Shown: piece by piece, positions 51,973-64,000 of the stretch
Layout of the letters: each line of letters begins with the position of its first letter
Position numbering within the stretch: the stretch's first letter is position 1
Source: Branchinecta lynchi
Lineage: Eukaryota > Arthropoda > Branchiopoda > Anostraca > Branchinectidae
NCBI GenBank assembly: GCA_023053575.1
Contig: JAKZAP010000007.1
Coordinates: 14,599,508-14,663,507, forward strand
Length of the DNA: 64,000 nucleotides
Direction of reading: 5' to 3'
Made by a program: the position numbers and the translations under genes
The notes under the pieces: model-generated
What the model was told of the DNA's origin: nothing
The model's input: only the letters and a program-made list of their open reading frames with translations
The model's database searches: none

Positions 51973-52518
51973 CCTTTAAAGTTTAACTGAACAGGCAACT
52001 TATTTTTACATCTTAGATTCAAATACATTGAATTATTACAACACCTATTGGGGATTTTCATTCTGTCCACAGTAGTCTTCAGTAGGGACGTTGGGAATGT
52101 GGACGCTTTCCCATGGTGAATCCGTCCACAATTCGCCCGCGAAAATCACTAGCTAGTGCTATCACTATCTAGCACTAGCTTTTGGCACTGCAGACACTTC
52201 TTTGTTTATTTGATACACAATGTATTTACTCGTTTGCTGCTGTTATTGTTGCCAAATGTTCCAGGCACCATAGAGATATCACAAAAACGGGAAGAGCGGC
52301 AAGCACAATGGGATAATCGATTATTTGGAAATATCAGAAAAACAAACTATCGCTTTTTCATCGGGTTTTCAAGATTATTTAAGCGAACAAGTGATGGGTA
52401 ACTAGACTGTCGTATCCTAGCCCTTTTCGGTTAAACTTTAACACTAATCCCAATAATGCATTGTATTCAGGTACATTATTACAAACGTAAGTTAGCTTTT
52501 CAGTTAAACTTTTAAGCG
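51973..52518. mobile_element. Inverted-repeat element with TTTAAAGTTTAACTGAA ends
   Basis: TTTAAAGTTTAACTGAACAG then CAACTTA at 51977 is mirrored by TAAGTTAGCTTTTCAGTTAA and ACTTTTA at 52491. Motifs of the same terminus occur singly at 9224, 11994 and 52420 and near 63225. No ORF of note. Confidence 0.45.
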
Positions 52519-52870
52519 AGGACGATGAAGCTTGACGTGCATTTAAGGGATTCGACCGGCTCAGCGAAAATTTCTTTTCCCGGATCCGATCATCGATGCG
52601 GGGTGGAGGAAGGGTGAATCCGGGATCTTGTGACCCGTCAAATTTGCGAACGGTGATCCGATTTTAATGGGGTGGCAGCTGGTTCGTGTCTCCGATTCGC
52701 ATCCGATCAATGTCCACGGTGGGGTAGTTGGAGACCAGAAATGCTAAAAAATGTGTAGGGTCCAAACGGATGGAGGTACTAGCATGGCACAGTAGGATTG
52801 TACAGAGGTTGCGGACCCTCATAGACCTGTTATTTTGACGATCAGACCGGATCCGTCCTCAGTGTGTGTC
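52519..52870 (-). mobile_element. Diverged family B unit
   Basis: GGACGATGAAGCTTGACG, CCCGGATCCGATCATCGATG and GATCCGATTTTAATGG follow the order of the reversed family B unit at 5040-5480. No terminal hairpin. Confidence 0.45.
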
Positions 52871-55212
52871 TGGGGGGGGGGGGGGATTCGAGTGAATTTG
52901 GTGAACCGTCCCACCGCTGGATAGTAATTACAGTAAACCGGACAACTAGGGTCTCAGAGAGAGTTTCATATCGTATTGTCTTGCACAGATTGTGGCGACC
53001 TGGGAGGGGGAGAGGGTATGAGATGTTGCTCCTGCATCGTAAAGTAGACTGTAAGAACTGTCCGCAATACACTTTATGTTGGAACTGCACAGTACGAATC
53101 GCCAGTTTATTTCGACAACTACACTCGTTATACGCGTAGAAAATCTTAACAATAAAAGTGTACATACAATTCCATTTCATGCCGTGACTTACAGCTATCC
53201 ACAAATTACCAACAAATGACACTAAGAAACAAATTTAAGTTTATTTTATTTTTTTCTAAGATCTTTTTCTACCTCAGTTATGCGACTTTTTTGCCATATA
53301 GTATTTGTTTACAAGACTTTCAGCGGAACAACTTTCCTTTGAAGACTGTTGACTACGTTAAAGAGATGAACTTGTTTCACCGAAGATCAGGGACAGGGAC
53401 TAAAATGTCCTCGTACTAATTAATCTTCGAGGAAGATTAGACTTTCAACGTTGATCATCTCTGCCATTATAACGACAGCAAGAATGGAATATAACCACAA
53501 CAAGCTACGGTCCCAACAGTTGATGGAGTCTTGCAGTAGCGACTATCATCCTGAAAGCCGGGTAGGCATCGGGATGTGGCATATGTTCTATCGAGAACAC
53601 ATAAAACTATTTAGGCGTCATCTTCAATCACTCTATTTCGTAGCAGCACGGTCCATGATATTTCTATAATCACTTCTTATCCCAGTAGCCCTTCTTCAAC
53701 GCAACCCGATTTCAATAATGCACACTACAGACCCCGCACGCCTCACTCATCGATGAAACGATTCGGCTGTACCACAATCTGAAAGCGGTCATCTACTGGC
53801 GCTGAAGAAAAGTAGCGCGACATGACTGCAATGACATCGAAACTGCGGGGAATTTGAAAATCATTGGCCCTTGAAAGCATTGATAGCTCAAAAGAAATAA
53901 CAATACGAATTATAAACTAGCATTATTTAAGACGACATTTACAAGCGCTCGGCAGTATTTCACTGTTTGAAAATAACAAGCAGAGACCCATCACATAGGG
54001 GGACAGTCAAAAGCCCTTACCAAAACTGACCGAACATTTTACCCACCTGTGCCCAAGAGGGCGAAATAGATTAGTGCCTTGATTGTCAAAGGTAAATATA
54101 GATAAACCAAACAAAGCAGAAAGTATTTACAATTTTACAAAATTCAGAGATCATTCAGTTCCACATAACCAAGATGTACCAGACACAGACACGAAGAAGG
54201 GGATCGAGACAACTGCTGTTCATAGACGTGTGTCCACAGAACATGAATCCTGTTGAATCCCCTTTTACTCAATGCAGTAAGGCCTTCGTGCAGACCCTTC
54301 CAACGAACATACCAGTATTGACCATGTACTCGCTTTTACGTCGATCGTCTTATAATCTATTCTCATATCTAGCAGGCAGACACCAGTTTACTGACTAAAT
54401 GAATTTCCCCTTGATGCTAAACCTTGTGTCATTTATAATTCTTTTCACAACCCTTTTCAACTTCGGCTTAAGATATCTGTCCATATTACGCGGATTCGTG
54501 TTTGTCCAGGTGATCCGGCAACAACTTTCGGAAATGCTTTCGCAGGCATATCGCCTTTATACCGAATTTGTGTTTGCATTTCGCCCACAGTTGGCTTTTA
54601 CGTCTTGCCGAGCGGTGGTGTAGTTGTGAGGATGATTACTATTGTTGTCAGAAGGGTGTTATTTCTGTGGTCAATATTTCGCAGCGTACCCAGCGGGACC
54701 CAAACTCTGAGCATCCGTATCCGTTGAAAAATTAGCACCAATGGGTATCCCTAGTGCAATATCCGCGACTCTCTGCCGCTTTAGATGAAGTCGAAAGTGG
54801 AAGATTTGATGCATGCTAAAGCTCCGGACAGACGATCAGGGTCGGATGCTAACGAACTGGAATTCCTGCCCGATTTTCCGGAAAAGTCGCGATTTTTCAA
54901 CTTCATGATGAAAGGGGACAAAAAAATCAGCCGGGAAATTCTGATCGATTATAAGCAGCAAAAAAAGTTCTTCCCTCTCCCTTAAACACCGCTAGGCACG
55001 CAGCAAATTCGTCTATCGTACTGGTATAGTAGAGTTAGCCAATAGGGTCACTTTCAGGTCTGCCCGTTATACCTTCGCGACCCCCGAATCGGATGCGCGT
55101 ACCTACATCATTGCAAGTAGCCAACCGTAAACGCCCAACCCAGGGACAGAATTCGCGGCCAAGTGTAAAAATCACGTTTGGGCGTCAGCATCCCCCAAAT
55201 GAAAAATAATTC
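52871..55212. other. Intergenic sequence between PPWD1 and RAF
   Basis: No coding similarity, tRNA or defined repeat was recognised in this 2.3-kb stretch. Its proximal part must include the RAF 3' UTR, but no polyadenylation signal could be assigned with confidence. Confidence 0.4.

Positions 55213-64000
<8,788 letters not shown>

Noticed and set aside
52842..53222. 126-residue minus-strand ORF
   Set aside because: No family motif, and it overlaps the poly-G tract at the edge of a diverged family B unit.

Overview
The window is nuclear DNA from an animal, most likely a non-vertebrate metazoan with a repeat-rich genome. Genes are split by long GT-AG introns, and most non-coding sequence consists of transposable-element remains. 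The encoded proteins are clear animal orthologues but diverge from the vertebrate ones. The species cannot be named from the sequence alone.

Four genes can be rebuilt exon by exon. (1) Minus strand, 11912 to 6436: a three-exon, 99-residue HMGA-like protein with one AT-hook per exon and an acidic tail. (2) Minus strand, 20729 to 19588: a two-exon, 158-residue SNRNP25 (U11/U12 snRNP 25 kDa protein). (3) Plus strand, 20923 to 48877: a complete 13-exon, 604-residue PPWD1 (WD40 repeats plus a cyclophilin domain with all the active-site residues I checked). (4) Minus strand, 63709 to 55213: the last four exons of a RAF-family kinase closest to B-Raf. They run from HRDLKSNN and DFG to the 14-3-3 site and stop codon. 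Its upstream exons lie beyond the right edge. SNRNP25 and PPWD1 are head to head with 193 bp between start codons, so two splicing factors probably share a promoter. PPWD1 and RAF converge.

Repeats fill the rest. Family A (1-815, 7660-8329, 16188-17620, 35178-36258, 45492-48205, 49835-50215, 58340-59366) has GGGATCCC palindromes at its ends and internal units of about 137 bp. Family B (1721-4775, 4776-5490, 36605-36960, 52519-52870, 55520-57647) ends in hairpins built on GGCACTTG/CAAGTGCC and has internal units of about 430-465 bp. A third element (29598-33352) has hairpin-containing inverted ends and an array of about 800-bp units. Family C is a hairpin repeat with arms of up to 47 bp.

There are also hAT elements with TIRs, three with exact 8-bp target-site duplications, and a decayed hAT transposase. 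Other remains include several non-LTR retrotransposon 3' ends, a probable LTR-retrotransposon 3' end, and many palindromic MITEs, some nested. I saw no convincing tRNA, rRNA, CRISPR array or prokaryotic gene.
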